DNA of 64,000 nucleotides. Origin: Candidula unifasciata (taxonomy: Eukaryota > Mollusca > Gastropoda > Stylommatophora > Geomitridae). This document shows, piece by piece, positions 52,080-63,690 of the stretch. Under the pieces are notes generated by a model. The model was not told where the DNA came from, made no database searches, and saw only the letters and a list, made by a program, of their open reading frames with translations. Position 1 is the first letter of the stretch. Each line of letters starts with the position of its first letter. The stretch spans positions 266,001-330,000 of the forward strand of contig CAJHNH020008379.1 in the NCBI GenBank assembly GCA_905116865.2, written 5' to 3'. A program made the translations under genes and the position numbers.

Positions 52080-54865
52080 TTTACTTTAAACGTCACTAAA
52101 ACAAAATAACATGGACATTTTAATGTTTCATATTATAATTTGTAACTTATTTAAATTATTCTGAAAACAAAAATCAAAATTTATGCTGTAACATTTATAG
52201 TTATCATTTGCCTTTTGATGTTTGCATTGTTTTTTTTTTTAAATATGTACGAATGTTTTTTTTCTCCAAGCTGCTATCTGAATGTTTGTTTCCCCTGCAG
52301 AGCAGTTAGTCTGGATGCCAATCCAGCAGGACAATCATTTATAGCCTGTTCAACCTAATAAATGATGATTAGAGCATGTGTTATGGCTACATCAGCTACT
52401 TCCCAGGTGTACCCGTCTGTCTTCATTAAGTCAGAAGTGTGTTTTATTTAGCTATCTGTTTTGCATAAATAAATTTAATTTTTTTGCTTCCAGTCTTCTA
52501 ACTCTTTCATGCCCAAACAACGTAAGATGTATGTTTAATCTTTTTCTTTGTGTCTGTAAAATCAGTCGGTGCTTCCCTGATGTTTATTGATTTGTGTACA
52601 TAATGTCATGGCATGTTCAGAAAATCTAGCTTTTACAGTGGGTGCTTCCAATTTGAAAGTAATGCACTTACAATGGTCACTGCTACTTCCTTCCTCAATA
52701 AGCAATTCTCCTGGGTCGGAAAAGTTTGTTTTTTAACAGGGGGAATAGGCTGACATATTTTTTTATGTTTCAGCATGAGTATTATGACAACCAAATGACA
52801 ATCATCTGTAAAAAAAAATTAAAATTCAGAATTATCAAAAGCAGATAAATTTAAAAGAACATTATAGCAATGATTATTTTTTGGATATTAAATGTGCTTA
52901 TGCAGATGAAGATTTACAAAAACTATTTTGAAGTAGTAATATGTATCATTGTATTTATCAAGGGATGTTTTTTTTTTCTTCTCAGCATTATTAATAACTG
53001 TCTTCCCCAGATTTGTTTTTTTTTCTTTAAAAAAAAATTTATTGTTTTGCTTAAAATGTTGCTTTAGATTGATAGTGGCAAAATGAATTTGAAACACTTG
53101 ATAAATTCTGTCCAAATTTAATTGAACTTGCATTATTATTATCATAGTTTTGACAATTTGAGAGGCATGCAAGCCTAGAAGTTACAGAAAAAAATATCAA
53201 ACCAAATGAAAAATAGAACCAGTCAACTTCACATTATCACTAACACATAATAACAAGGGAAAGTTGCAGCTAGGAAGCCTTCATCAGCACAGTACATGAA
53301 TATACAGTACCACAAATATCAACAACAAAACACATAATCATAAAGATACAGAAGATTGTTAGAATTCTATGGATTAAAAACATTTTTGTTTTGTTTTCAA
53401 TATCTGAGCATTAAAGAGATTCAGTTCACTAACAGTTTCTTATCTTGGAAATTGAATAATAAGGGAAAGCACAGTTTCTGGTAGAAGAGGCGAGGGTGAT
53501 CACTACAAAGTGGACTAATGGCATTAAAGACATTTTTGAAATGGAAATGCATTAGGCATGGGGGGGGGGGGGGGGGGGGTCTGGCAAAGCTTCGAAGTCT
53601 TTTTACATTCCTCTGGGCCTAAAAATCATGTGTATTGGGTTACTTATGCCATGGCCTGATCATTGAGGCTTACGGGAAAATTGTACGTCAGCTTTGGCTT
53701 TTGAAAAGTTATGTGGCTCAAAGGAAAAGCCCCTGTGAATGCTAATTTTAGTGAATTAATTTATATCCCGACTTCCTAAATGTTTGCGCGGGTGCAAAAA
53801 CAACCTTACTTACTTACTTAGTCACTCCTCTTCTATCTTGTGGTGTGGAGGTGTGCCAGAGTGATTGCTGGACTTTTCTATCAGCAGTTTTTGTTTTCTG
53901 GCTTTGTTCCATTCAAGTCCTCTGTCAGCCAAGGACTGTTAGAATGGTGTTAACTATGAATCTTGCGAACAGGTCACTTTGGACAAAATGGAAAAGACAT
54001 TTACAGGAACATACTCAAAATTGTCGGTTTTGAGACTTCTCTGGCGAAATTGTTGAGAATTCTACATTTACAGTGTCGTCTTTCATGCAGGAGACCTGGG
54101 TTTGACACCCGGTAAGGTGATGTAGTTTTTCTGTCAGAGGCGAAACATCCTAACCTGCACAGTCCATGGCAACAGCATTGGCCAAACAGCCCTAAATCCT
54201 CATGCTCACAATTCCCGTGTCTAAACTGCCATAAAAAGTGGTAAAGACCAATATAAGTGACAGTTTTTTGTTTCTTTTTTAAATAAATATTTATCATTAT
54301 TTCATTGCTTACTTATTTAAGTATCGACATCATAGCACACCGGTCATACCCACAGATGCTCCATCTCTCGCAGCAAATTTAGATGATGTTTCATTGACAG
54401 AACTCATCCCTGTTTTTCCCCTTCAAATGTCATTGGAACATTATTATGGCTTATTCAGAATATGAGCCTGTTAATTCAGTTGTATACCTGATGAGTTTTA
54501 ATACACATTTGTACATTTTTTTTAACGTTGTGCCAGTGTTTCACCAACTTGTAGTTTCAGAATATTAATGATCGGTAACTCACAAATAGATTAAGATTGG
54601 AATGAACACATTGCATGGTGCTTTTAAATAAATATCCCACCTGTTGTTTGCAGTAGTAGTCACAGTTATTGCCTCTGTATTTAGAATAGCATTATATTTA
54701 CTCAGTAGAATGTATTTACTCAGTAATATGTATATATATATATGTACAAAATATAATTATGTACACAGTATCATGTATGCATACAGTACTGTTTTTATCT
54801 TACACCTCCGTAGTATTTTTGAGGAGTTAATGTAATAACATTCAGATCTGCATTGAGATGGATTT
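52080..54865. other. Long stretch with no gene; one G20 run
   Basis: AT-rich, with G20 at 53560-53579. 53240-53540 shares short phrases (GTTGCAGCTAGGAAGCCTTCATCAGC) with 50960-51000, so it is probably an old repeat. No conserved frame. Confidence 0.5.
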
Positions 54866-54869
54866 TATT

Positions 54870-55030
54870 CAAAACTGAACTTGGCTCCCAGGTCGATGGA
54901 TACCAGTTAATGTCCTGGGAAGTAATGGTGATCATGACGTTGACCACAGCACCCACTGTTTGCTGATCGGTCTGTAAACTTATGGCTCTAGCAATCAAAT
55001 GCCCGATGCACCAATGGGAATTTAAAGGGT
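54870..55030. mobile_element. tRNA-derived SINE body fragment
   Basis: TGGCTCCCAGGTCGATGG, GTCCTGGGAAGTAATGGTGATC, TGACGTTGACC-like and CTGATCGGTCTGTAAAC, then AATGCCCGATGCACCAATGGG, the body order of the 39005 family. Confidence 0.45.
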
Positions 55031-55428
55031 TCTTAGCCTTTTTTTTTTTTTCCAGTTTCATTGTGTAGCAGGACCTTTGCAGAACTTCGCTCTCATCACA
55101 GTCTGCATGAAGAAATTTGATCTCTCGTCAGATTTCATGCCTCATGCACTTTCCTACCCAAGGTGTCACTTATATCTTCATGCTCTTCGGCCCTTGCACC
55201 TCTCTCCTGGTATCCTTCCTTCTGCTGTTATTCTTTTCAATCCACCATGTTGCTTGCTATGGTAAAAATATTTCAGTTTCTGAGACAAGATCTTCCTTGG
55301 TATTCAGATCTTTTAGGATGTCAGTACTTATTTTCTTCTTGATACTTGATACTTTCTTTAATGTAACATGCATGAGCTGTGGTATTTTAGCATGTTTCCT
55401 TGCCGGCCCTGTGGCCATAGGTTTGAAT

Positions 55429-55606
55429 TCTTCTTTTTCTTCCTTGCATTCACCGGCTGTAAACTATGTCAGAAAGTTCTGGTTTTCACCCACTTCTGAA
55501 CTTTCATTTTATTCAGAACTTGAGTTATGTGCGCACATCTGTTTTGCCAGATCTGGCTTATTTGTATGCAGAGTGTTAGCTCCTTACCTCTCTGGCAAAT
55601 GGGTTT
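55429..55606 (-). mobile_element. SINE-like element, GAA-tailed family (minus, truncated)
   Basis: CTTCTTTTTCTTCCTTGCATTC tail complement, CACCGGCTGTAAACTATG, CAGAACTTGAGTTATGTGCGC and GTATGCAGAGTGTTAGCTCC. Head missing. Confidence 0.75.
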
Positions 55607-55799
55607 GAATTCAGGTGGATGTGGATCTTTAAGAACTGACTTGCTCCATCTCCTATGTCGTGTCCCAGCAGGGAAATGGGTGCCAAGAAGTGTCTTGAGA
55701 AGAAGTAAATAAAGGCAGCTAGTGTAATGATGGCCACATCACCCATTGAACGTCAATTGCTAAATTAGCACTGTATGCCCAACTGGCCTTAAGGTGCCA

Positions 55800-57225
55800 A
55801 ATGGGCTCTTTACTGTGTTTTTTTTTTTAAAAACTTCATGTTAATGCCTGATTTTATTTGACAAGATTGTGATCCACTATGTTCCGTCGCTTTGCTGGGA
55901 TAAAAAAATAAAAGATCGTCATGTTCACCCAGGATCGCCAAAGGGGGGAGCTTTAGGTTATAATTGTGACTGTTATGTGCATCAATTAAAATGACTTAGC
56001 ACTGCACACTCAACAAAATCCCTGAAAAGCACTCCTGCAGTGTTAATGCAATCAAAGGAGACAGACCTAAATGCTGTCCTGACCAGTGATGAAGTTGTTT
56101 ACCAGCGAGCCAGTGGGCGACCCGGTCGCCAATGGTTGTGATCTCAGTGTTCTGTTGTAGTAGCAACAGTTACTAGTCCCTACCCCCTCCCCTCCCAGCC
56201 CTCATCTTGTAACTGAAAACTAATTTTTTACATGTTTTTTGGATATTTTATTATAATTACTTAACTAAAGAATTTTGGTATTTACATAGGGATTGTCACT
56301 CAGAGGGATTTAGTAATGATTACAGTACATGATGTTGTTGACACTTTTCGAGACGGTAGTGTTATATTGTTCTATAGGGAGACATGAGAATCCCACCCCA
56401 TGGGGATAGTGAGTGTGACTGGCAATGCCTGCTCATTTTAAGAGAACATTTTTATTTTCCATAGCACAAAGTGTGGGCAGTATTTATAGACTGTATGTTG
56501 CTCCTGCAGCATGATCCCTCTCTCAACCTGCCTTGTGTACTCTGAAAAAGAGTAACAGCAGTATGTTTAGAACAAAGCCTGCTACAGAAGCTGCTTGATC
56601 AGAAGAGCAGTGCCCTGTCTGTCTGCTTCTTAGCTTCCTTCCTAGACCAGCTGCTGACCAAAGCTAAGGGCCTGGTCTGTTCTCTCATAACATGAAGTTT
56701 TCAGGTTGTATTTCATCTTCCTATTATAAAGCTAGTTTCCTTCCCAATGCACTCCTCTGCCCGAAGCCATCCCACAGTGTGGGTTGTCAGAGTACATAAT
56801 GACTTGCACATGATCCCATACTATAAAATCCATTATATTGAAATGAGTTTGCAGAAGTGAGTAGAATGGGAAGTAAACCGTAAGCTCTATGGAACATGTG
56901 AACGGCACAATTAGAGGATGATGATGATTGCATACACTGTGTCAAGGAACTCACTGTATGTCCATTGGTTACTTTGCACATCACATGGTTTCCTTTGTAT
57001 TTCCCCTTCATGACAGCAACATCAATGTCCGACACCCAGTGACTCAAGGAGCCGCTGTTCACTGGCCGCTCCAGCAGGAACAAGTACCAGATACTGTGTA
57101 CAGCCAAATAAAACAGCAACAGCTCCCTGGGACTCAAAGAGTTAAAATTGATCCTAATTGCTCAAGTTTGGCTTATCACTAGCTTATTTTAGTTGATGAG
57201 TTAATCTGAAAACACACAGTGGTGC
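55800..57225. other. No gene; contains a monomer of the 128-bp repeat
   Basis: 56460-56620 matches the array at 39370 (AGCACAAAGTGTGGGCAG, CAGCATGATCCCTCTCTC, GCTTGATCAGAAGAGCAGTGC). Frames at 56787-57182 on both strands overlap each other and show no domain. Confidence 0.5.
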
Positions 57226-57492
57226 TCCCCATGTAGGTTCCGGGACCCCATTTTTGGGGGGAAAAGAACAGAATGGTCCATTAAAAGCATTTCGTACAAG
57301 GCGACTGATTAGGAATGTTTTCATCAATGTCCGAGTACATTTGCCTGAGAAGCGAGGAACCAACGGTCTGCATATAAATAAGCCAGATCTGTAGAATGGA
57401 TGTAACTTGAGTTCTGGTGCAAGACAAAAGTCCAGAAGTGGATGAACAACCAGAACGCTCTAGCTTACAGCTGGTGAGTGCTAAGAAGAAGA
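57226..57492 (+). mobile_element. SINE-like element, GAA-tailed family
   Basis: CCCATGTAGGTTCCGGGACCCC to GAGTGCTAAGAAGAAGA. Complete but diverged. Confidence 0.8.
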
Positions 57493-58640
57493 TATATATT
57501 AATTAACAACACCCGGTGTCTGAAAGAGTTAGTAAGGGTTCTAATTGGTTAAGTTTGGCTGCCTGACCAGGCTTTAATAGTTTATCCATTAACACACACA
57601 TTGATGCCATTGTATGTATTTGTTTTTGATCCGCCTCTCCTAATTTCAACATTGTTTTTCATTTTAAACTATTTGATGCATGAAGAGTTCATTTTTGTAT
57701 GATTTTTTTTCTTTGTAGCTTCTCTTCTAATCTAGAATATGGAAGAAAGCAGTCTTGTGTCTTGTCTGAAGGCAGAAATACATACACACAATCTTCTTGA
57801 CCAGACCAGACCCAGTGTGATGCATTATTTCATAGACGATTATCTGATGGGCAAATGAACCGTGTTATTGATCATTTGCTGTTTAGAGAGATTAATGATG
57901 ATGACTTAACTCTTTAGTCCCAGAAAATATGCCAGCCAGATTGCTGAGGGGGGAAATATCCATAGTGAATGATAACTAGCGTTTGACTTTCTTCTTCTTC
58001 TTCTTCTTCATCCTCTTCTTCTTTTATCTACTCTGGAAGCCTTATGCACTGTCATCGATAATATCATACCAAACAGTCTTACATCCTTTCTCATTGGCTG
58101 GCCGGTAGACGACATCGTCGCCATTCGGGACAGTATTTTGGTCTGTCTCCTTCAATCGCATCAACAGTGCAAGACTCCTTTTCATGGCTACTTGGTGGCG
58201 AGCAATGCTAAGCTATTCAAAGGGTAGGACCACTCATACCCCCATGTATTGCCTGGCACTAAATGAATTAATCTGAGGCAAGTCACATCTGGAATTATTC
58301 AAGAATACACTTGAGATACCCAGCACTGAAACCTTAATTTTGTTTAGTGTTAACACTTGTTTTTTGTAGTCATAACTTTGTACAGAATTTCTTTGTGTAC
58401 ATACTTCATTATGGTGTACTACGGTGGATGAACTTTTGGATGTGCTTGTGTATTTTGTACGCTTTCACAATGTACTGATATCTTTTGGAGATTTTGTAAC
58501 TACAAACATAATAAGAACACAGTAAAACTAAATAAAAATAATGGTGAACCAATGAACACTGTGTCTGTTGTAGTGTTCTCACATATTTTATTTGACTCCT
58601 GTCTCCTGTCTAGAGGATTGATTGATACAGGATTGACCCT
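57493..58640. other. No gene recognised
   Basis: A (TTC)n tract at about 57991-58020 may be the complement of a GAA tail of an unrecognised minus-strand SINE. AATAAA at about 58530. No conserved frame. Confidence 0.4.
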
Positions 58641-58649
58641 GTGAGCCTC

Positions 58650-59040
58650 ATTTAGTTAGTTAATCGACAGATTATCCTCATTGCACATTGTACAAGTCCA
58701 TAAGCGCTCGGATCCCATTTTCAGTATATCTCTCAGTGTGTGGCGACTGATAACACCAGTTCTGTGTTGGTTTACTGTTCTTATTTGGCTACCTCTATAG
58801 TGTTCATGTTTGGCAACACCTCTTTTGAACTGAAGTTCTTGTGGTCTTTTAAGTGTTGCCGATTCAGTGTCATCTGCTGAACTATCTTCTCGCCCTGCCT
58901 GCTTGAGCGCATTGAACAATGTCCATTGGCCTGGTCAGTTGCTGTTTCTGTACCTACTGTAGCCCTGCCAGCAAGCCAATCTGAGCATTCGTTCCCTTTT
59001 ATCCAGAGTGTCCTCATTTAGTGGCAGGCCAGCAGGAGAT
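58650..59040 (-). pseudogene. RNase H-type retroelement C-terminal fragment (minus)
   Basis: GNECSDWLAGRATVG resembles the last RNase H motif (GNE.AD..A), then, in a shifted frame, NQHRTGVISRHTLRDILKM and a C..C cluster (CTMCNEDN). One frameshift near 58790. RT absent. Confidence 0.6.
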
Positions 59041-59224
59041 GAGCCAGGATACCCTGTTCGACTTTATGAGCTTGTAATTTGAGATCATATGGAAAGTATG
59101 ATCTTACAAAAACATAATATTGTTATTGGGTCAGTCCAGAACCTTGGTTAAAGGGTTCAAAATTTCATTGTTTTAGCCAGCAGAACGCTGTTGTGTGGTC
59201 GCAGTACTTTTTGTACAACCACTT

Positions 59225-59715
59225 GTATCATCATCATAATCAGGTGCCTTGCCGACTGGCGTGGGCGATCATGCCTCTGCATAATCCGCGATCTCCTGCA
59301 GCATGTATCAGTTCGTGTGCCGACACACCTCCATGCCATGCAACAAGACTGTCAAGCATCTTCTCTCGTTGTCTTCCTCTATTCCTCCTTCCACAGATCT
59401 TTCCAGTGGTCACAACATGTTCTATTTTCCCTCTTTTCATAACATGGCCGAAAAATGACTTCTGATGTCAGTGATAAGTTGTCTTCGGGCTCCCGCCTCT
59501 TTTAAAACCTCTTGGTTGCTCTTTTTAGCTGTCCAAGGTATTCTAAGCATTCTTCTGTAAAACCACATCTCTGAAGCCTCCAAAAATTGTTTGGCCTGCC
59601 TACCGATTGTCCAGGATTCACATCCATATGTTAAAACTGGATGTATGTAGCAAGCAAGAATTCTTTTTCTAACTCTCAATGACCACTTGTATGTAAAAGT
59701 AAAAACAATGGACAT
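59225..59715 (-). pseudogene. RTE-like LINE 3' end, (ATG)n tail (minus)
   Basis: [53 protein letters not shown], then [20 protein letters not shown] and a GTCGGCAAGGCACCTGAT end followed by TATGATGATG. The most complete fragment of this subfamily. Confidence 0.8.
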
Positions 59716-59803
59716 TTCAGCACGTCTTTAGTTTGTCTGTTGTGTAGGTATTATGGACACAGTTTCATCATTCCAACATACCTGATTTCATTTAGCTGCA
59801 GGT

Positions 59804-60073
59804 TTGGGTTCCAAGACCCCATTGTGGGGGAAAACAAGGATAGACTCACTGCCTCCAAAAAGTATGTCGTAAGAGTTGACTAAGTGGGGGCTTCCTTCAA
59901 AGTCTGAGTGCATCTACCTGAGAGGCAAGGAACTAACAGTCAGCATTAAAAAAAAGTCAGATCGGTAAAACGAATGTGCACACAACACTCAGGTTCTAGA
60001 ACAAGATTAAATCCAAAGGTGGACGAACAAGGAGAACTTCCCGCTGGAGTTTATAGCCGGTGAACGAGAAGAT
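59804..60073 (+). mobile_element. SINE-like element, GAA-tailed family
   Basis: TTTGGGTTCCAAGACCCCATTG through GTATGTCGTAAGAGTTGACT to CCGGTGAACGAGAAGATC. Complete. Confidence 0.85.
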
Positions 60074-60316
60074 CATTACTCTTTTTTTTTTAATCATTTC
60101 TCATAATTCCTTTATAAAACCATTTCTGTGCAGCTTCTACATATTTGTTAAAACAAATTGTTGAACTGTCCATGACTCTCTTCCAAGAATCATGATCGAC
60201 TCTATATAGCTCTATTCTCATTTGACAGGTTCAGATTACATAGAACAGGGCTATTTAACTGTGTGGAAATGAGAATTATCACGGGCCAGAGGTAGGTAGG
60301 TAAGTTGTAGCCCACC

Positions 60317-60450
60317 AGGATATCACACAAGCGACCCAGTGACACAAAGTGCCACCATGCGGATGAGGATCACCAGTGGAGAGGTCCCAGAAACCCCTTT
60401 CAGCCTTTAGGCCACATTTAAGGCCCCTGGCAAAAGCCAAGGTTAGGAAG
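60317..60450 (+). mobile_element. SINE-like element, second family
   Basis: CACCAGGATATCACACAAGCG, GTGACACAAAGTGCCACCATG, GAGGTCCCAGAAACCCC and GGCCCCTGGCAAAAGCC. Confidence 0.7.
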
Positions 60451-60584
60451 ACCCTTTTTAAGTGCATGACGGGATAATGTTAGCTGTTGATTTCCTTTAG
60501 AATGCGTTTCGACTGTGCCTACTGTTTGAAGAAGATTAGGATTATTTGTTGACTAAATAAGGACAGTGTTACATCGTAACACAA

Positions 60585-60912
60585 TTTCTGGGAGCCTCAG
60601 AGATGTGGTTTTACTGAAGGGTGCTTGGAGTGCCAGGGAGAGCAACCGGGGGGTTTTGGCGGAGGCGGGAGCCCGAGGACAATTTGTCGCAGATGTCAGA
60701 GGGAGACAGTCATCATTTTTCGGCCATGTTATGAGAGGAGGGAAAATAGAGCATGTTGTGACCGCTGGAGGGGTTTGTGGAAGGGGGGATGGAGGAGGAC
60801 GGCGAGAGAAGATGCTTGACAGTCTTGTTGCATGGCATGGAGGTGTGTCGTATCGCAGATTATGGAGAGGCATGATCGCCCACGCCAGTCAGCAAGGCAC
60901 CTGATGATGATG
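60585..60912 (+). pseudogene. RTE-like LINE 3' end, (ATG)n tail (plus)
   Basis: Same family as 59225 in the opposite direction: GGGAGACAGTCATCATTTTTCGGCC, GGTTTGTGGAAGGGGGGATG and CGCCAGTCAGCAAGGCACCTGATGATGATG. It is GC-richer than its relatives. Confidence 0.75.
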
Positions 60913-61137
60913 TTACATCGTAAGAAATTCATAATAATAATATATTGTGCAAAGAACTACTTGTGCTTTCATCCATGAGGTATGTAAGTCCAACTTCTTT
61001 CGCCCGGTAACCAGCGAATGAACAGTTCATATTTCTATGTACCGTATGTGATCTTTCTTGGACATCCGCACTCATTAACTTATTGAGAACATAAGGGGTT
61101 TCGCTTGGCCCAGCTACTTCCCCTCCTCGAGAAAATT

Positions 61138-61510
61138 CCACAATGGACGGTGTTCAAAGTTGTTGACGTACATATTTCTGCTATGGTTACAGCTTTTCAA
61201 TTGCAGGGCTTTTGGTGAAAAATACTTGATATTTCGTCAATAAACTGCAGGTAGGCATCTATCAATTTTGATACTTCGTGTCATATTTGAAAAATTCATG
61301 CTGAAATACGTATGCTTATCATTGAAGATTAAAGGCATCGTTGATTAATATGATAACTCGAAAGTTAAATTTACTACTTTGGCAGAACTATGTGTCTCTA
61401 AATTATTAGGTTATGTCCCTTAGTAGTAAAAAATTAGCACACAGCATCCCATGTTAAACGCAATTTTGTTGTTGTTTTAAAACCCTACAACGGCCGTTGT
61501 AGGGGTCCCA
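61138..61510. other. No gene recognised
   Basis: AT-rich, no recurrent elements. Confidence 0.4.
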
Positions 61511-61519
61511 AATATAACC

Positions 61520-61700
61520 TAACGTGTGGGTTGATCAGGGTTTCTGGGGCCTGTCCCCGGGTGATCCTCACCACCTGGTGGCACTTTATGTCACAAGATG
61601 GGGTGACCCGTTTGCTATGAAGCTGAAACTAAGACTGCCAGACTTTATGTCACGTGGTGTTTGTCGCTCAGTGTGATGTCCTGAACTGGTGATGCTTTAT
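61520..61700 (-). mobile_element. SINE-like element, second family (minus, rearranged)
   Basis: GGTTTCTGGGGCCTGTCCCC, GTGATCCTCACCACCTGGTGGCACTTTATGTCAC and GTTTGTCGCTCAGTGTGATGTCC, with an extra insert of about 60 bp between the last two. Confidence 0.6.
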
Positions 61701-62120
61701 GCCATTAATTGCATGTGCAATTACTTATTTTGTTGTAACTGTTGTAGGTATCTACAATGAACTGCATTTCTAGTTTGAGGCCGTTTATGTTGGCATTTGA
61801 TGCATGTGTAAGCTACTGGCTTTGCCGAGACTGCAGCAGGTATTCATCTTTGTCACAAAGGACAATGGATTGACTGTTTTGTGTGCTTTCTTTTCACAAA
61901 AGACAAAAGATGGACTTTCTGTGTGGTTTGTATATAAATGATTCGAGTCCCTGGAGGAACTGAGCTTCTTATTCATTAAAAGCCAATCAATGTGTCCGAC
62001 TGATGTATGCCAGTGTCCCTCTGCCAATTGTAAAAGTCTAACATGTGTCCGATGAATCAATCGTAAGCCTGTCACTTAGTCGTTAAGGCAGCCGGCTGGT
62101 CTAATTGGCTACTGCAGCGA

Positions 62121-62123
<3 letters not shown>

Positions 62124-62176
<53 letters not shown>
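62124..62176. repeat. (AT)n microsatellite
   Basis: About 26 uninterrupted AT units. Confidence 0.97.
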
Positions 62177-62180
<4 letters not shown>

Positions 62181-62814
62181 CTTCGAAACTCACAGTACCC
62201 GTTGCATAGTAACCATTTCGTCTTGTCCCTGTCGAACATCCGGTAAAGTGCAGCAGGAGAAGATCGAGGCCTGGGGGTCATGACCCTGGTAGGCCCACCC
62301 TCTGAAATCGTCCAAGAGGTCATGGGCCGAAACAATTGTCGACAAGGGATCTTCTAATGATGACCGGTGGATTCCTGCTGTACATGCTCCCATCTGTTCT
62401 TCTTCTCTTATCAATGTTTTCACAAGGGATTGACTGTCTGGGTAGTTTGTTTTCATAAGGGACAAACGATTGACTTTTTATGTTGTTTGTTTTCTTTGGC
62501 GAGGAACAGAGCAGATGTGGAGTGACCGGTTTTCTGTGATCACTTGAAAAGAACCTTGCCTATGCACTGCAAGCCGGCTGTTGTGTAATTGATTGCTACT
62601 ATAGGAGAAAGATTGAATTCATATAGAACAGCACTGGGCTACAAGCTGGCATCAATAAGACGACCAAAAAAAAAAAAAAAAAAAACCTAAGAAGAAAGGA
62701 CATTATGTAAATAATCTGCCATTTGGTTATAACGCTGTTGTGCATTATGGGAATTTCAGCCATGTTATGAGAAGATGTTTCATTACCTTGTGGGGTGCAA
62801 TTTTTCGTTTTTTG

Positions 62815-62980
62815 AAGCCCCACCTAGCTCTTGCCAGGGGCCGCAATGTAGCCTGGCTAAAATATGGTCAAATGGCTGAACACGGTTTCTGGGACCTCTC
62901 CACGGTGATCCTCATCCACATGGTGGCACTTTGTGTCACTGGGTGTTTATCGCTTGTGTGATGTCCTGGTGGGGTAAAAT
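62815..62980 (-). mobile_element. SINE-like element, second family, with trinucleotide tail
   Basis: AAGCCCCACCTAGCTCTTGCC, GGTTTCTGGGACCTCTCC, CATGGTGGCACTTTGTGTCAC and GTGTGATGTCCTGGTGGGG. Directly followed by the (ACT)n array at 62982. Confidence 0.75.
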
Positions 62981-62981
62981 G

Positions 62982-62992
62982 TACTACTACTA

Positions 62993-63075
<83 letters not shown>
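62982..63075. repeat. (ACT)n microsatellite
   Basis: About 30 ACT units with one CAC interruption near 62996. It may have expanded from the end of the adjacent SINE. Confidence 0.96.
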
Positions 63076-63539
63076 GGGGCAGAGACATTATGGGATGATC
63101 ACTTGCCACGAAATTGGAATGGCGACTAACGACTAAAATAATAGTAAACACACAAAAAAGTAACTTGCAATAATTGGCATTCGTATAGTCAGAGGAAATA
63201 AGCAGAACTTAGAAACATTTTAAAAATGGTTAACATAACTTCGCAAAGCGTGTAAGTGAGAGGTTGTTAAGCACCATTAAACTGCACTTTATTTCAAAAT
63301 CATTCAATATAAAGATGCTGTACAAATATTGTGGATCGAGTCACGGCAAACATTTACAGTGCAGGTGGACAGCTTCGTTTTTGTCGCAGGGAATGCGAGT
63401 GTTGTTGGCAATGAAAGACCTAATATAGTCGCTGGCTGTGCCACAGTTGAAGATGGCCAGCCTATAGATCCAGCCAACACTTTTATTGCCTGTTTGGGCA
63501 GCAACGCGTCCACATCACTGCTAAGAATGCGTGAGAGAC

Positions 63540-63690
63540 GTTTAACCCCACCAGGACCGCAAAAGAGACAAATACTCTGTGGTACCAAGTGCCACCATTT
63601 CGACGAGAATCACACTGGCACAAGTCCCAGAAACCCCGTTCAACCTGTACGTTATATAAGGGCCACCGAGACAGACATGGTGGGGCTTTA
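63540..63690 (+). mobile_element. SINE-like element, second family
   Basis: CCACCAGGACCGCAAAAGAG, GTACCAAGTGCCACCATTTCG, AAGTCCCAGAAACCCCG and CATGGTGGGGCTT. The 120-codon frame over it has no domain. Confidence 0.6.

Noticed and set aside
56787..57182. Overlapping frames on both strands (116 and 84 codons)
   Set aside because: No domain, no splice sites, and overlapping opposite frames in a repeat-poor stretch. Most likely chance.
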